Of a stretch of DNA of 28,737 nucleotides, positions 15,991 through 23,774 are shown one piece after another. The notes below the pieces were generated by a model that ran no database searches, was not told the DNA's origin, and was given only the letters and a program-made list of their open reading frames with translations. The translations under genes were made by a program, and so were the position numbers. How positions within the stretch are numbered: position 1 is the first letter of the stretch; every line of letters starts with the position of its first letter. Source of the stretch: Candidatus Methanoperedens sp. (GTDB lineage Archaea > Halobacteriota > Methanosarcinia > Methanosarcinales > Methanoperedenaceae); NCBI GenBank assembly GCA_027460605.1, contig JAPZAN010000216.1, positions 1 through 28,737 on the forward strand, written 5' to 3'.

Positions 15991-16596
15991 TAATACTCCA
16001 AAATAAATAATTAATATAATTAAGATGATTATGGAAATTAGTAAAGCCGTATCAATCATTTTTTGCAGTTTTACTTTGTTTTCCTTATTATGCTCAACAA
16101 CAGAAACTATAAACTCATCAATAGGTCTCCAGACATCCTCAGGATTGTTTCCTTCAAACTCTATGATAGCATCTTTGCCTTTGGAAGTAAGTACACAATA
16201 CTGAAAATATTTTATAAATCCATTTTTAATGAGTTTAAAGATATGTTTCTCTATAACTGCTGCTCTAATCTGAAGTGCTTTTGATATCTGTGTAGTACTT
16301 TTAAAATCATAAGCAATCGATTTCAAGATAGCATAATCCACTTCCCCAAATTGTTTTTCATCACTACCAGCAGTGTCATGGTTTTCGTATGTACCCGCTT
16401 CAGTTAATTTGTTCTTGTCTTCAAGAGTTGAGTCTTTTCTTGGTCTTATATCTTCAGGAGGAATGATAGCCGGTTTCCCTTCTGTTTTTCGTTCTTTTTC
16501 AGGTTTTTTTTTCCCCTTAATAATTTTTTCCAGCCACTGGCTGTCATCCATAAAAAAATCTAAGACCCGGTTATCCTGAATGTTTTCCCTGTTCAT
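15988..16596 (-). CDS. membrane-anchored winged-helix protein
   Basis: 202 aa. A charged, probably disordered N-terminus (about 20-85, rich in K, E, D, P) precedes a winged helix (about 86-150: VDYAILKSIAYDF, STTQISKALQIRAAVIEKHIFKLIKNGFI, then the wing YFQYCVLTSKGKDAI). A single hydrophobic helix ends the protein (about 183-202, LLISIIILIILIIYFGVL), so the DNA-binding part would face the cytoplasm from the membrane. The ATG overlaps the stop of the MinD-like gene by 4 bases, so the two are tightly coupled. No sensor domain is seen; it may read membrane state or be held by the MinD-like ATPase. No named family recognised. Confidence 0.75.
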   Translation of the reverse strand: MNRENIQDNRVLDFFMDDSQWLEKIIKGKKKPEKERKTEGKPAIIPPEDIRPRKDSTLEDKNKLTEAGTYENHDTAGSDEKQFGEVDYAILKSIAYDFKSTTQISKALQIRAAVIEKHIFKLIKNGFIKYFQYCVLTSKGKDAIIEFEGNNPEDVWRPIDEFIVSVVEHNKENKVKLQKMIDTALLISIIILIILIIYFGVL

Positions 16597-17330
16597 CGCA
16601 GAAACCTCTCAAAAATGCTTTTTTTCTCAGGAATTCCGCACATTCTCCTTGCTATTTGCAATATTGCTTTCGTAGAAGGAGATTTCGGTTTTAGCAAGAT
16701 GAGTGGCTTCTTGGTATCTCTGGCTTTAACGATTGCATCGTCCTGCGGTATTACTCCAAAAACCGGCAAACCTAACTTTACTCCAACATCCTCGTAAATG
16801 CTCTTTATATATTTATTTACAATTATGCCTGTAACATTAATACCTGCAAGTGCCGAGACTGCTTTTACCTTCTGGGCGTCGGATATGGAAGCAGGATCGG
16901 GATTGACAATGAGTAAAACCTCATCAGAATATGTCATGGGTAATATGCTGAACCTGGAAAGACCTGCTGGAACATCGAGAATTATAAAGTCAAATTCACT
17001 GTTTTTAAACTCTGCGATAACATCCCCTAATTTATCTATATTTACATCCCGTAAGGCTTGCAGCGAAGAGCCACATGGCAGGATATGAAGTCCCATTTGA
17101 ATGGTATATATCGCGCTTTGAATGTCTGCCGTACCGTTAAGCACTTCAAGAAGAGTGATTATTGGCTTTTCAAGACCCGTATATAAATCCAGATTTGGCA
17201 GTGATACATCTGTATCCACAACCAGAACATTCTTATTTAATGATGCTATTGCAAATCCTATATTTAATGCAACCGTTGTTTTACCGACGCCGCCTTTTCC
17301 TGAACCAAGGGCAATGATCTTTGGAGCCAT
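16593..17330 (-). CDS. MinD/ParA-like ATPase
   Basis: 245 aa. The deviant Walker A KGGVGKTT (11-18), VVDTDVSLPNLD (37-48), and DFIILDVPAGLS (about 113-124) define the MinD/ParA subgroup. The C-terminal ends with KKSIFERFLR, a short basic and hydrophobic helix like the membrane-targeting sequence of MinD. Such ATPases dimerise on ATP and place or tether partners at the membrane. Archaea have many paralogues with no known division role. It starts 4 bases after the CARDB-type gene and overlaps the winged-helix gene, so it belongs to the surface operon. A role in positioning or regulating that apparatus is inference. Confidence 0.88.
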   Translation of the reverse strand: MAPKIIALGSGKGGVGKTTVALNIGFAIASLNKNVLVVDTDVSLPNLDLYTGLEKPIITLLEVLNGTADIQSAIYTIQMGLHILPCGSSLQALRDVNIDKLGDVIAEFKNSEFDFIILDVPAGLSRFSILPMTYSDEVLLIVNPDPASISDAQKVKAVSALAGINVTGIIVNKYIKSIYEDVGVKLGLPVFGVIPQDDAIVKARDTKKPLILLKPKSPSTKAILQIARRMCGIPEKKSIFERFLR

Positions 17331-17334
17331 ATTA

Positions 17335-18627
17335 TCACTTTAATTTCTTTTTCAAGTATAATCGTAATATCACTATAAATACAACTAATATCGAAAGCAA
17401 GATTACGGATTTAAGTTGTGGTTTTTTTTCCACTCCAGGTACGCCTTTAGCTGTCGGAGTGGCAGTAACTGTTTCCACAAAAAAAATCTTGTTTAGACTG
17501 GTATTTCCGACAGTTACTCTATATGCGCCTGGTTCTGCTTTCGTGACATTGAATTTTATATCTTTTGTTTCTGAAAAGTTCATATGGACATCACGTTCCT
17601 CTATCAGGAGATTATTGATGTATAAATCAACACGCGAAGACCCCTCTTTACCTTTATTTTCCGCTGTCACCAAAATGGTTACCGTTTCATTTGGTGCAAC
17701 GCTTAAATGATCTATCTGTAGATCCCTAAAATAAATCGTCGTAGGTACCTCAGGTTCTTTCTCTGCGCTTACATTAAAAAACGCCGAAAGGTTTAATCCT
17801 GCGGTGTTTTTTCCAGTTGGAATTATTTCTACCTTATGGTTACCCGTAATATTGGTCGATACCGTAAAAACAGCATGGCGTGAACTATATGCTTCAACCT
17901 CGAATGCAGTAGTATTTATCAGTGTATTATCCAGCAGCAAGGAAAGATTTGTTGAACCTGTATCGTAAAAAGTATTTGTTATATTGGCACTCACCTGCAC
18001 TGGTTCGTTTGGGGCTGCGTTTGTTCTATCAAGCATGATGCCTTCAACCCTGAACCTATCGATTGGATATTTGCTTGCATACCGGTCTATATAAAATGTT
18101 TTTTCAATCTGCATATGCTGCTGTGCAGCATTTGATAGATTTAAGATTGTTCCCCGGCTCATAACAGGTACATCCGGCTTACTGCTCCCATTTAAATACG
18201 ATAAAGCGACGTCATTATAATACCGATCCATGCTCGAATCGTTCAACAGATCAAATATATCAATTTCTACCTTATAAACCCCATCCGTCCAGCTTTCAGG
18301 CACTTCTCTTGAATATGTAATAAAATCGTTTTCTCGGTAATCATGAAATGTATTACTATATGACGCTGTATCTACTATATTATTATTTGAGTCCCTGATA
18401 ATAAAAACATAGTCAACAGCCACTTCACGCCTGTGGTTTATTCCGTCTGCTTCTACATAAATTTTTATGGCGCTGCCCGGCGGAAATCTATCATTCCAGT
18501 GCAAATCATAATCCTGCAGTCCCCTCACATTATAAACTGTCCTGGCATAGCCATTGCTCATCGCCAATGAGGGGACAGGTAATATGATGAACAGTATGAC
18601 CAGAGTTATTGCCAGTATATAATTCAT
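17335..18627 (-). CDS. secreted CARDB-type protein with C-terminal membrane anchor
   Basis: 430 aa from the ATG at 18627. A signal peptide (1-22, ending PSLA) is followed by beta-rich domains: a first one at about 30-150, a middle one with many N-x-S/T sequons (about 205-300), and a clear CARDB module (about 308-395) with LSVAPNETVTILVTAENKGKEG. A membrane helix (about 405-424) and the tail LKKKLK anchor it. The frame is open to ATG 18699, which also has a TATA-like element upstream, but that would put 24 residues before the signal peptide. It is the first gene of a unit with the MinD-like and winged-helix genes; 191 bases free of other genes precede it. A structural cell-surface role is likely. 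Confidence 0.8.
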   Translation of the reverse strand: MNYILAITLVILFIILPVPSLAMSNGYARTVYNVRGLQDYDLHWNDRFPPGSAIKIYVEADGINHRREVAVDYVFIIRDSNNNIVDTASYSNTFHDYRENDFITYSREVPESWTDGVYKVEIDIFDLLNDSSMDRYYNDVALSYLNGSSKPDVPVMSRGTILNLSNAAQQHMQIEKTFYIDRYASKYPIDRFRVEGIMLDRTNAAPNEPVQVSANITNTFYDTGSTNLSLLLDNTLINTTAFEVEAYSSRHAVFTVSTNITGNHKVEIIPTGKNTAGLNLSAFFNVSAEKEPEVPTTIYFRDLQIDHLSVAPNETVTILVTAENKGKEGSSRVDLYINNLLIEERDVHMNFSETKDIKFNVTKAEPGAYRVTVGNTSLNKIFFVETVTATPTAKGVPGVEKKPQLKSVILLSILVVFIVILRLYLKKKLK

Positions 18628-18818
18628 GTGTGACGTTATATAAATTGTTTTATTAAGATCTTGGGAAAATGCATGTAGAGTGCTTATGTTTTTGGACATA
18701 ATTGAAGTTATTATTAATATATGTAACTCAACCTCAGATTAAAGTAAACCAGCATTGGGAGGATGAATCCTGAGTAATCTGGACGCAAATGCTCTATAAA
18801 CAAAACCTGCCTTAATCA

Positions 18819-19790
18819 TCATTTATTTTTCCATGCATACTCTTGCTCCCGACTTATCTCTTCCTTTCGTAACTGCTGTTCAAGCCGGGAAGCAACCATA
18901 TCTAAAAATTCTTTTAAGATTCCTCTCTGCTGTAATGCGAAAAATTCACTTGCTACAGGTTGCTCCTTCTTCATTGCTATAACCGGCAGGCTTCCTGTTG
19001 ATACATATATTGCCCAGAGGTAATAGGCAAATGCGTATAGCCCCAGAGCCACATATAGCGCTGCCAGCATTACATTGTAATTTAAAAGATTACTCAAAAG
19101 CATGACGCTCACCGGTATCACAAGAATCGGGAAAAAAACAGCGCCCCATGCAGAAGATTCTTTCCACAGGTTATATTCATTAGTAATGAATCCCCACCAC
19201 ATGATATAGATTAAAAGGATACCGTAGGCTATTATACCGCCAATATTGAAATTTATAAGGAACATGAAGGCAGCCATTGTTACGGTTATTAAAAAGATTG
19301 CCTTTATTGTGAATTTGATGGATGTCCCTATAGCAATTGGTTCTTTCATAATATCAGATGCGTTTATATCCTTTGAATACTGTTCTTTCAGAATACTTTG
19401 AATCTTTAAGTCCATGCCGGATACCCGCTCTAAAAGAATATTCGTATCTACATGCGCCTGCGCGATATTTTCGATTAACGGTTTCAATCTTTCATAAACA
19501 CCTTCCTGGAATGCTGTATCGATTAATACATCCGTAATAATCTTCCTTTTAAAAATATTAAACAGAAAATATACCGCGCCCAGAGATAAGATAATAACCA
19601 GGATATCTATTAAACCGTATAAATAATCGGATTTGATAAAAATATCAAGGTAAAATGAAACGCTTGAGAGCATTAGAATCACAATCGAAATGAGTAAAGT
19701 GCTGGCTAAACCTATTTTTTCAAAAAACGATAGCCTCTGGAAGGGCTTTATAGATATATCTTCGGCAACGTCAAGTAAAGGGTTCTTCAT
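18819..19790 (-). CDS. six-TM membrane protein of unknown function
   Basis: 323 aa from the ATG at 19790, chosen for the GTGATAAA in front; an earlier ATG at 19820 would overlap the cytochrome gene by 26 bases. Two N-terminal helices (about 30-52 and 60-82) precede a cytoplasmic helical segment (about 85-145) with coiled-coil character. Four more helices follow (about 158-180, 184-204, 216-238, 243-264), then a charged tail with QQQ and many E, K, R. I do not recognise the family. It follows the seven-to-eight-heme cytochrome gene by 4 bases, which suggests a membrane base, assembly factor or quinone-side partner for that cytochrome. No His pairs typical of a cytochrome b are evident. Confidence 0.7.
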   Translation of the reverse strand: MKNPLLDVAEDISIKPFQRLSFFEKIGLASTLLISIVILMLSSVSFYLDIFIKSDYLYGLIDILVIILSLGAVYFLFNIFKRKIITDVLIDTAFQEGVYERLKPLIENIAQAHVDTNILLERVSGMDLKIQSILKEQYSKDINASDIMKEPIAIGTSIKFTIKAIFLITVTMAAFMFLINFNIGGIIAYGILLIYIMWWGFITNEYNLWKESSAWGAVFFPILVIPVSVMLLSNLLNYNVMLAALYVALGLYAFAYYLWAIYVSTGSLPVIAMKKEQPVASEFFALQQRGILKEFLDMVASRLEQQLRKEEISREQEYAWKNK

Positions 19791-19794
19791 TTTA

Positions 19795-20892
19795 TCACGG
19801 ATATGTTTGTATTGTTCCATTCGGATATGTTAGAATCACGGTTACATTTGGTTCTGTATAATAAGTAAAGTGTAATGAAGGATTCGGAACAGGATTACCT
19901 GTATCCTTACATGCCATGCAGAGATACGATTGAGTAAAAGCAGGTTGCTGAGCTATCGAAGTCTCAATGCTGCCCATACTGCCGCTGTTATAAGGGGCGG
20001 TATTCCAGCCTCCATAGATATTTACCAGTATATTGGATTTGCCGTGGCAGTCCATACAGGATATGTTGATAGCACCGTGTTTCGGTGAATTGAATGGATA
20101 TGCCGGATATGGTGAATTATTATTGACCTGAGTCTGCGGATTATGGCAGGAGCTGCAATAGTCATTCATATCGGTGTAGTAGGTATAATTATGCGCCTTT
20201 GCCCATTGTTCATTGGAATGACCGCCGCTTAAGACTGCCTGTCTTATGTCGTCATGGCAGGACACGCAATTTACGCTGGATGTAATATTATGCATTCTCC
20301 CATCAAGAGATTTCGTTATTGCAACGGTCTTAATCTGCCCTGCAGTGAGGTTCTCTATCATCCATGTACCAGATGAATTCGTCACATTCCAGTTAATAGA
20401 GCCCGGTCTTGAAAAATTTATGCCATTACCAAAACTCGAATGACACGAAATACACGCAGCATTGTTCCCTTTGTATATACTATTGTTTGCACTTAAAACG
20501 AACGGGATATGTGCGTCCGCACCGGCTGGAGCACTTTCATTATAAACAGCCGCTGCCGGTGCAATCCATGCATTATTATTCTGGTCCGTCACGGTTGCAG
20601 GTGAACTACCGTGGCAGTCAAGGCAATCTGGAATGGTCACATTCCCATGCGTCATATTTGAACCTGTATCCGGGATGCCGTGACAGTTGCCGCATGTAAA
20701 GGAGTGATGATGCGCTGAAGAATTCAACTCCTGCAGGATATCTGAATGGCATTTCAAACAGTACGGCGTCCCTGCATACGTACTATTATCATAGAACGAG
20801 TGCTGGCCTGTAAACAGCGAAAGCACGGTGGGTGCTACAAATACAGAAGTGGCAAATAAGGCTATAATGAGGAAGATATGCCTCAGTTCCAT
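19795..20892 (-). CDS. multiheme c-type cytochrome, seven CxxCH plus one CxxCK
   Basis: 365 aa. An uncleaved or cleaved signal helix (5-26) is followed by TGQHSFYD, a motif shared with the two tetraheme cytochromes nearby. Canonical heme motifs are at 45-49, 67-71, 90-94, 147-151, 209-213, 246-250 and 279-283. An eighth, CMACK, is at 325-329 and puts Lys in the proximal position, as in the active-site heme of NrfA-type nitrite reductases. Residues 28-165 align by motif order with the tetraheme proteins (ADAH..., NNAACISCH like DANEACISCH). The remaining 200 residues add three hemes plus the CxxCK. The protein lies outside the membrane, and many sequons suggest glycosylation. It is the start of a unit with the six-TM protein; 72 bases separate it from the signal peptidase. 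Confidence 0.9.
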   Translation of the reverse strand: MELRHIFLIIALFATSVFVAPTVLSLFTGQHSFYDNSTYAGTPYCLKCHSDILQELNSSAHHHSFTCGNCHGIPDTGSNMTHGNVTIPDCLDCHGSSPATVTDQNNNAWIAPAAAVYNESAPAGADAHIPFVLSANNSIYKGNNAACISCHSSFGNGINFSRPGSINWNVTNSSGTWMIENLTAGQIKTVAITKSLDGRMHNITSSVNCVSCHDDIRQAVLSGGHSNEQWAKAHNYTYYTDMNDYCSSCHNPQTQVNNNSPYPAYPFNSPKHGAINISCMDCHGKSNILVNIYGGWNTAPYNSGSMGSIETSIAQQPAFTQSYLCMACKDTGNPVPNPSLHFTYYTEPNVTVILTYPNGTIQTYP

Positions 20893-20964
20893 ATAACTCC
20901 GCTACAGAGGTTTGCCCTTCCATGTATCTTTGAGTGTATATTTCTGAGAACTGGGATATCTGTT

Positions 20965-21726
20965 TTATCGTTTTTCATAGTTTATTTTAGATTTAAATGC
21001 ATATAACTGCGGTTTTTTCCTGACTGTTACAACAATGTACAGCAGCAAAGAAACTACTGCAATAACGTACCCGTAGAGCTTTACAATCTGGACAAACATG
21101 ATGTATTTCTGGGCATCCTGCCCGAAAGGACCAAAATCCTGGTTTTTGTTTATGTAATCCACTATGAAGAATCTACCGTATCCTTTTATCACTACGGGTT
21201 TTCCCTCAAGAGTGATGGCTTTCCCTATTATTTCCTTATCTTTAATCACCCAGTAATCCATTATTCCAACTGCATCGCCCTGTGTCTGTATGCCCTCGCT
21301 GGTTATGGATACTATTCTGTGCGACTCGGGATTTGATGTATCAGGTCGGGTGAACATTATAATGTCCCCGACTCTGTATGTGCGATCTATGTTCTGCATC
21401 AAAACCATATCGCCCCTCTCAAAGGTGGGGGTCATGCTTCCTGATACGACAGCCGTGAAGAAAACAGCCTTTGAGGCAAGCAGGAACATCAGGAGCAGTA
21501 CAGTTGTAAGAATTAAACCCTCTTTCAACATCCCTTTCTGGGTGTCCGCAGGCTGCATGCTTATTGTTTTAATATAATTGTTGATTTTATTTTTCCTGTC
21601 AAAAGCCAGATATCTCGATTTGATAGGCTCAAAGAATTCAGTGTTATATATAACTCTTCGATATACAATTATTAAAAATACCAGAAGCATTCCAAAAAAC
21701 AATATTTCGTTTAAGGGGATGTACAT
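20965..21726 (-). CDS. archaeal signal peptidase I (Sec11-like)
   Basis: 253 aa. Membrane helices at about 5-23, 70-90 and 210-235 surround the catalytic region. VVSGSMTPTFERGDMVLM holds the nucleophile S97, SHRIVSI holds H136 (ER-type general base in place of the bacterial Lys), and TQGDA holds D151. The protein removes Sec signal peptides from secreted precursors. The first 90 residues form an extra N-terminal helix and linker not found in minimal archaeal forms. It lies between cytochrome genes on the same strand, so it is probably dedicated to, or co-expressed with, the secreted cytochromes and CARDB proteins. The ATG at 21726 has no ribosome binding site. Confidence 0.9.
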   Translation of the reverse strand: MYIPLNEILFFGMLLVFLIIVYRRVIYNTEFFEPIKSRYLAFDRKNKINNYIKTISMQPADTQKGMLKEGLILTTVLLLMFLLASKAVFFTAVVSGSMTPTFERGDMVLMQNIDRTYRVGDIIMFTRPDTSNPESHRIVSITSEGIQTQGDAVGIMDYWVIKDKEIIGKAITLEGKPVVIKGYGRFFIVDYINKNQDFGPFGQDAQKYIMFVQIVKLYGYVIAVVSLLLYIVVTVRKKPQLYAFKSKINYEKR

Positions 21727-21786
21727 AAAAAAAATTGGAATAGGAAAAATAGTATAATATTTTTCCTATCGATTTATCTTATCTAC

Positions 21787-22530
21787 TTACGGATTGCTTG
21801 GGTTAAATCCTATCGGTGTCGGCGATGGTAAGCTAGCCACTGGTGCAGTCGAGCTGTTTATACCACCAGTCTGGTTGCCGAAGCTCGTTGTATTGGCGCT
21901 GCCGGTAGCATTGAAGGTATCCACTGTCCAGTTATGGCCGGTGGTGGCATCTGCAGTTTCTGTTGCATTAAAGGTCATCATGTATGCCTTATCCCAGTTG
22001 ATGCTCACTGCAACATGCGTGTGGCATGCCACACATGCTTCGTTCGCATCTTTCAACAGCTTAGAGGAATAAGCCTGATTTGCGAATGGCTTGTGTACTT
22101 CTTCCGAACCGTTGAAGATAAGCGTGGCATTCATTGCGCCTTTGTCTATATCAGCTCCGGTATGGCACTCTATGCATGCGGGTGCCGCTGCTGCATGGAA
22201 TGTTACATTTGTGGCGCCTTCTGGGTTTCCATTTTTATTCTCACTACCCGGTCCATCTGTTATATGGCAGCCCGCGCAGCCTCCAGCAACGATCAAATGT
22301 CCCTGATTTAACAGGTTTGTAGAGCCATCAGGATTCTTCTGGGTTAACTCGGCATATACATCTGCGTGGCATTTTAGACACGGTATTGCTGTACCAGTGT
22401 TGTTCCATGTATTGTTGGAGAGCACATCATAGAAATTATGCTGTCCTGAGAACAATGCCAGTGTCTGGGGCAGCGCGACAAGTCCTATTGCCACGACTGC
22501 AATCCCAAGCATCACTAATTTACTTTTCAT
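21787..22530 (-). CDS. tetraheme c-type cytochrome (paralogue 2)
   Basis: 247 aa. A signal peptide (1-26) ends just before FSGQHNFYD. Four CxxCH motifs lie at 51-55, 85-89, 119-123 and 166-170. Five further histidines in conserved surroundings, GQHNFYD (H31), NQGHLIV (H78), TFHAAA (H112), EVHKPF (H146) and CHTHVAV (H172), are candidates for the second axial ligand, so all hemes can be bis-His. The Thr, Asn and Ser-rich C-terminal tail (about 190-247) has several N-x-T sequons and ends without a membrane anchor. I chose the ATG at 22530 because GGAG lies 9 bases ahead; an ATG at 22539 is too close to it. It is a close paralogue of the next gene upstream but has its own promoter region. Confidence 0.9.
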   Translation of the reverse strand: MKSKLVMLGIAVVAIGLVALPQTLALFSGQHNFYDVLSNNTWNNTGTAIPCLKCHADVYAELTQKNPDGSTNLLNQGHLIVAGGCAGCHITDGPGSENKNGNPEGATNVTFHAAAAPACIECHTGADIDKGAMNATLIFNGSEEVHKPFANQAYSSKLLKDANEACVACHTHVAVSINWDKAYMMTFNATETADATTGHNWTVDTFNATGSANTTSFGNQTGGINSSTAPVASLPSPTPIGFNPSNP

Positions 22531-22557
22531 TATTTTCATCTCCTATCTATTCTTTCG

Positions 22558-22580
22558 CCCAAATTAGGGTTTAATTTGGG
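22558..22580 (-). promoter_or_regulatory. stem-loop at the likely 5' end of the tetraheme mRNA
   Basis: CCCAAATTA and TAATTTGGG form a perfect 9-base stem with a 5-base loop, 28 bases upstream of the ATG at 22530. A TATA-like GATATATG (about 22607-22614) lies so that transcription would begin a few bases before the stem. A 5'-terminal hairpin could protect this message. A DNA operator is the alternative. Confidence 0.5.
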
Positions 22581-22649
22581 TATGATGTGGGATTGTTTTG
22601 GACTGACATATATCTTTTTTTGAAATAAAATTATAATTAAGCAAATTTA

Positions 22650-22665
22650 TTGAAAAAAATTTCAA
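22650..22665. promoter_or_regulatory. palindrome TTGAAAAAAATTTCAA, copy 1
   Basis: This 16-base inverted repeat overlaps the stop of the first tetraheme gene and lies about 40 bases upstream of the TATA-like box of the second. The identical 16-mer occurs again at 27014-27029 and a one-base variant at 26511-26526, both in non-coding DNA. Confidence 0.5.
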
Positions 22666-23315
22666 TATGAACTGTTAACCTGACCTGTCTGGTTGCCATA
22701 GGTGTTTATCAGAGTGCTGCCACCTATTGTGAAATTGCCCACTGTCCAGCCGCCATCGATTGTTCCAAGGGCGGTGAAGTTTATCATGGCTGCCTTTTTC
22801 CAGTTGATGTCCACGGCAACATGCGTGTGGCATGAGATACATGCTTCGTTTGCATCTTTCAAAAGCGCGGAATTCAGGCTGCCGGCTGCGAACTGCTTAT
22901 GTACTTCATAAGAGCCATTCATAATATTCATTGCATTCCCTGCTCCTGTTGCATTTTCTGTTGTAGCGTTATAGCCATGGCAGTCCAGACACGCAGGAGA
23001 CGCTGCAGCATGGAATGTCCCGTTCTCCCCATTCTTAAGACCTTCTGCCGACAGCGCAACAGTCATATGGCATTCATCGCATGATTCATTACTATGCGGT
23101 TCATTTGCACCACCGCGTCTTAGCTCAACGGATATATCCGCATGGCATTTTTCACAGGGTATAGCCGTAGTTTTAGTTCCATTTTGGTCGTATATATTGT
23201 TGGATAGGACATCATAGAAATTATGCCCCCCCGAGAACAATGCCAGGGTCTCAGGCAGGGCTATCAGTCCTGCTACTGCGATTGCTATTCCGAGCAGTGC
23301 CAGCCTGCTTACCAT
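22662..23315 (-). CDS. tetraheme c-type cytochrome (paralogue 1)
   Basis: 217 aa. A signal peptide (1-27) precedes FSGGHNFYDVLSNN, then CxxCH motifs at 54-58, 79-83, 109-113 and 159-163. Extra histidines sit in the same places as in the paralogue (H31, H74, H102, H139, H165), enough for bis-His ligation of all four hemes. The C-terminal 45 residues are Gly, Thr and Asn-rich and lack a membrane segment, so the mature protein is soluble or polymeric outside the cell. Size, heme number and the N-terminal free His resemble the tetraheme filament cytochromes described in Archaeoglobus and Pyrobaculum; homology is not shown here. AGGAT lies 8 bases before the ATG, and the lipoprotein gene ends 22 bases upstream. 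Confidence 0.9.
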   Translation of the reverse strand: MVSRLALLGIAIAVAGLIALPETLALFSGGHNFYDVLSNNIYDQNGTKTTAIPCEKCHADISVELRRGGANEPHSNESCDECHMTVALSAEGLKNGENGTFHAAASPACLDCHGYNATTENATGAGNAMNIMNGSYEVHKQFAAGSLNSALLKDANEACISCHTHVAVDINWKKAAMINFTALGTIDGGWTVGNFTIGGSTLINTYGNQTGQVNSSY

Positions 23316-23337
23316 CGTTATAATCCTGGGATTATTT

Positions 23338-23769
23338 TCATTTCCATTTTATTATTTCCTCAAGGTTACCTATTTTTCCCGCGTTTGCATTCACGACGGT
23401 GATAGAAACATGCACTGTATCATTAGCCACAGGGTAATGTTTCTCATCAAAACCTATATTATAAGAGTAGGTGCCGCTTCCTTTGTATGGTACCATTTCC
23501 CACGGCCCTATACTGCTATTTACGCTCTTCGAAATTATCGTTCTTGAGCCTATTGCTGGGAAAGAATATGCCTCCGTTTGCCTTGGTCTGCTGAGATAAT
23601 TGACAGTTCCCTGCACCAATGTGTAATTTACTACCTGCGCAATACCCTGTTTGTCTTCAGCAAAGGTAATATTTACTTTTACAACAGGTACCTGCCGTAA
23701 AGGATTTGCTATGCATCCTGAAATTATTATTCCGAAAAGGATTAACAAAACTATTATTATTTTATTCAT
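23338..23769 (-). CDS. small predicted lipoprotein
   Basis: 143 aa from the ATG at 23769, which has AGGTGA 5 bases upstream; a GTG at 23778 is also in frame. A hydrophobic signal ends in the lipobox ISGC, so the mature protein would begin at Cys18 and be lipid-linked at the outer face. The remainder is beta-rich, with N-x-T/S sequons and no cofactor motif; the family is not recognised. It lies 5 bases after the stop of the penta/hexaheme gene and 22 bases before a tetraheme gene. An accessory or anchoring role in the cytochrome system is inferred from position. Confidence 0.75.
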   Translation of the reverse strand: MNKIIIVLLILFGIIISGCIANPLRQVPVVKVNITFAEDKQGIAQVVNYTLVQGTVNYLSRPRQTEAYSFPAIGSRTIISKSVNSSIGPWEMVPYKGSGTYSYNIGFDEKHYPVANDTVHVSITVVNANAGKIGNLEEIIKWK

Positions 23770-23774
23770 AGAAC

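Noticed and set aside
18628..18699. Longer start of the CARDB-type protein
   Set aside because: It would place 24 residues ahead of a normal signal peptide. A TATA-like box upstream keeps it possible, so it is noted in the gene entry.
22558..22665. CRISPR repeat or tandem array in the gap between the tetraheme genes
   Set aside because: There are only two different inverted repeats, with no regular spacing and no recurring unit.
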